NCBI GenBank assembly: GCA_012798455.1
Contig: JAAZNC010000008.1
Span: forward strand, 26,345-90,344
Direction: 5' to 3'
Length of the DNA: 64,000 nucleotides
Source of the DNA: Chloroflexota bacterium
GTDB taxonomy: Bacteria > Chloroflexota > Anaerolineae > Anaerolineales > Anaerolineaceae
Shown here one piece after another: positions 63,883 to 64,000 of this stretch (positions are counted from its first letter, which is position 1; each line of letters opens with the position of its first letter). A program made the translations under genes and the position numbers. The notes under the pieces were generated by a model. The model ran no database searches and was not told where the DNA came from. It saw only the letters and a list, made by a program, of their open reading frames with translations.

Positions 63883-64000
63883 ATGAGTCAACGCAGCAAG
63901 CGAGAATTATGGGAAATCATCCAACCAAGGTATCTCAAAGCTTCCAAAGCAGACAAGCACAAAATACTGGATGAATTCATCGCCTCCAGCGGGTATCACC
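63883..64000 (+). mobile_element. 5' end of an integrase-core transposase (cut by window edge)
   Basis: Only the first 39 codons are visible. The ATG at 63883 lies 6 bases after GGGAGGAG. The peptide contains KRELWEIIQPRYLKASKADK followed by KILDEFIASSGYH, which is the start of a well-known DDE integrase/transposase family whose members continue GYHRKYAIRLL. The basic opening and helix-turn-helix-like pattern fit. Whether the element is intact cannot be seen. Confidence 0.7.

Noticed and set aside
1-64000. Possible tRNA, rRNA, riboswitch or CRISPR loci
   Set aside because: I read the intergenic gaps, nearly all under 150 bases, and found no cloverleaf, no spaced repeat array and no recognisable riboswitch core.

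Overview
The window reads as a contiguous stretch of a bacterial chromosome, most likely from Chloroflexota, class Anaerolineae. This is inference from gene content: a transaldolase/glucose-6-phosphate isomerase fusion, a SUF operon with a SufR-type regulator, TAT-exported lipoproteins, polyphosphate glucokinase, and Pro/Thr-rich single-span surface proteins with a cytoplasmic zinc ribbon. Base composition is moderate, with AT-rich intergenic gaps. Genes are dense, commonly overlapping by 4-8 bases, and I see no rRNA, tRNA, CRISPR array or prophage. The only mobile-element trace is the first 39 codons of an integrase-type transposase cut by the right edge.

Layout. 1-2.0 kb: the 3' end of hypE, then a methyltransferase/PIG-L deacetylase pair under a strong promoter. 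2.0-8.6 kb: a complete SUF iron-sulfur assembly locus (sufC-sufB-sufD-unknown-sufS-sufU leftward; sufR-sufT rightward) with a well-defined divergent promoter region. 8.6-10.3 kb: an alpha-oxoamine synthase resembling serine palmitoyltransferase, plus a methyltransferase. 10.4-16.6 kb: a ROK fructokinase and the pentose-phosphate operon tkt-rpiB-tal/pgi. 16.7-19.4 kb: copper export (copA, copZ). 19.4-21.7 kb: folate genes (pteridine-reductase-like SDR, folB, folK, folE). 21.7-26.1 kb: prenyl diphosphate synthesis (idi-2, polyprenyl synthase), an acyl carrier protein and sucCD. 26.1-28.1 kb: an SPFH protein with a fused DNA-binding-type domain, a helical partner and a tiny Flp-like pilin. 28.1-35.1 kb: comF, hpf, efp, ftsH, an acyl-CoA ligase, miaA and a yraN-family gene. 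35.1-39.3 kb: a lipoprotein, a degenerate cinA and an amidohydrolase-CYTH fusion. 39.3-45.9 kb: glycogen metabolism (glgA, glgC, malQ), a DMT transporter, superoxide dismutase and polyphosphate glucokinase. 45.9-50.0 kb: mltG, ruvX, a lipoprotein and msrPQ. 50.0-57.5 kb: a four-gene DNA end-processing operon (AddB-like inactive helicase, UvrD-type helicase, AddB-type Fe-S nuclease, RecJ). 57.6-64 kb: an L,D-transpeptidase, hemW, a LysM protein, a UgpC-type ABC ATPase, a class V aminotransferase and the transposase start.

How it fits together. Central carbon genes dominate: sugar phosphorylation (two ROK kinases), the non-oxidative pentose-phosphate pathway, glycogen synthesis and breakdown, and succinyl-CoA synthetase. 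hypE implies a [NiFe]-hydrogenase, and the SUF operon supplies Fe-S clusters for it, for HemW and for the Fe-S nuclease. Superoxide dismutase and MsrPQ indicate oxidative-stress handling.

The items I find most unusual are the MTA/SAH-deaminase-like amidohydrolase fused to a CYTH domain, the split AddB-like repair operon, the unknown protein inside the SUF operon with its palindrome-rich regulatory region, the SPFH-HTH fusion, and the pteridine-reductase-like SDR in the folate cluster.
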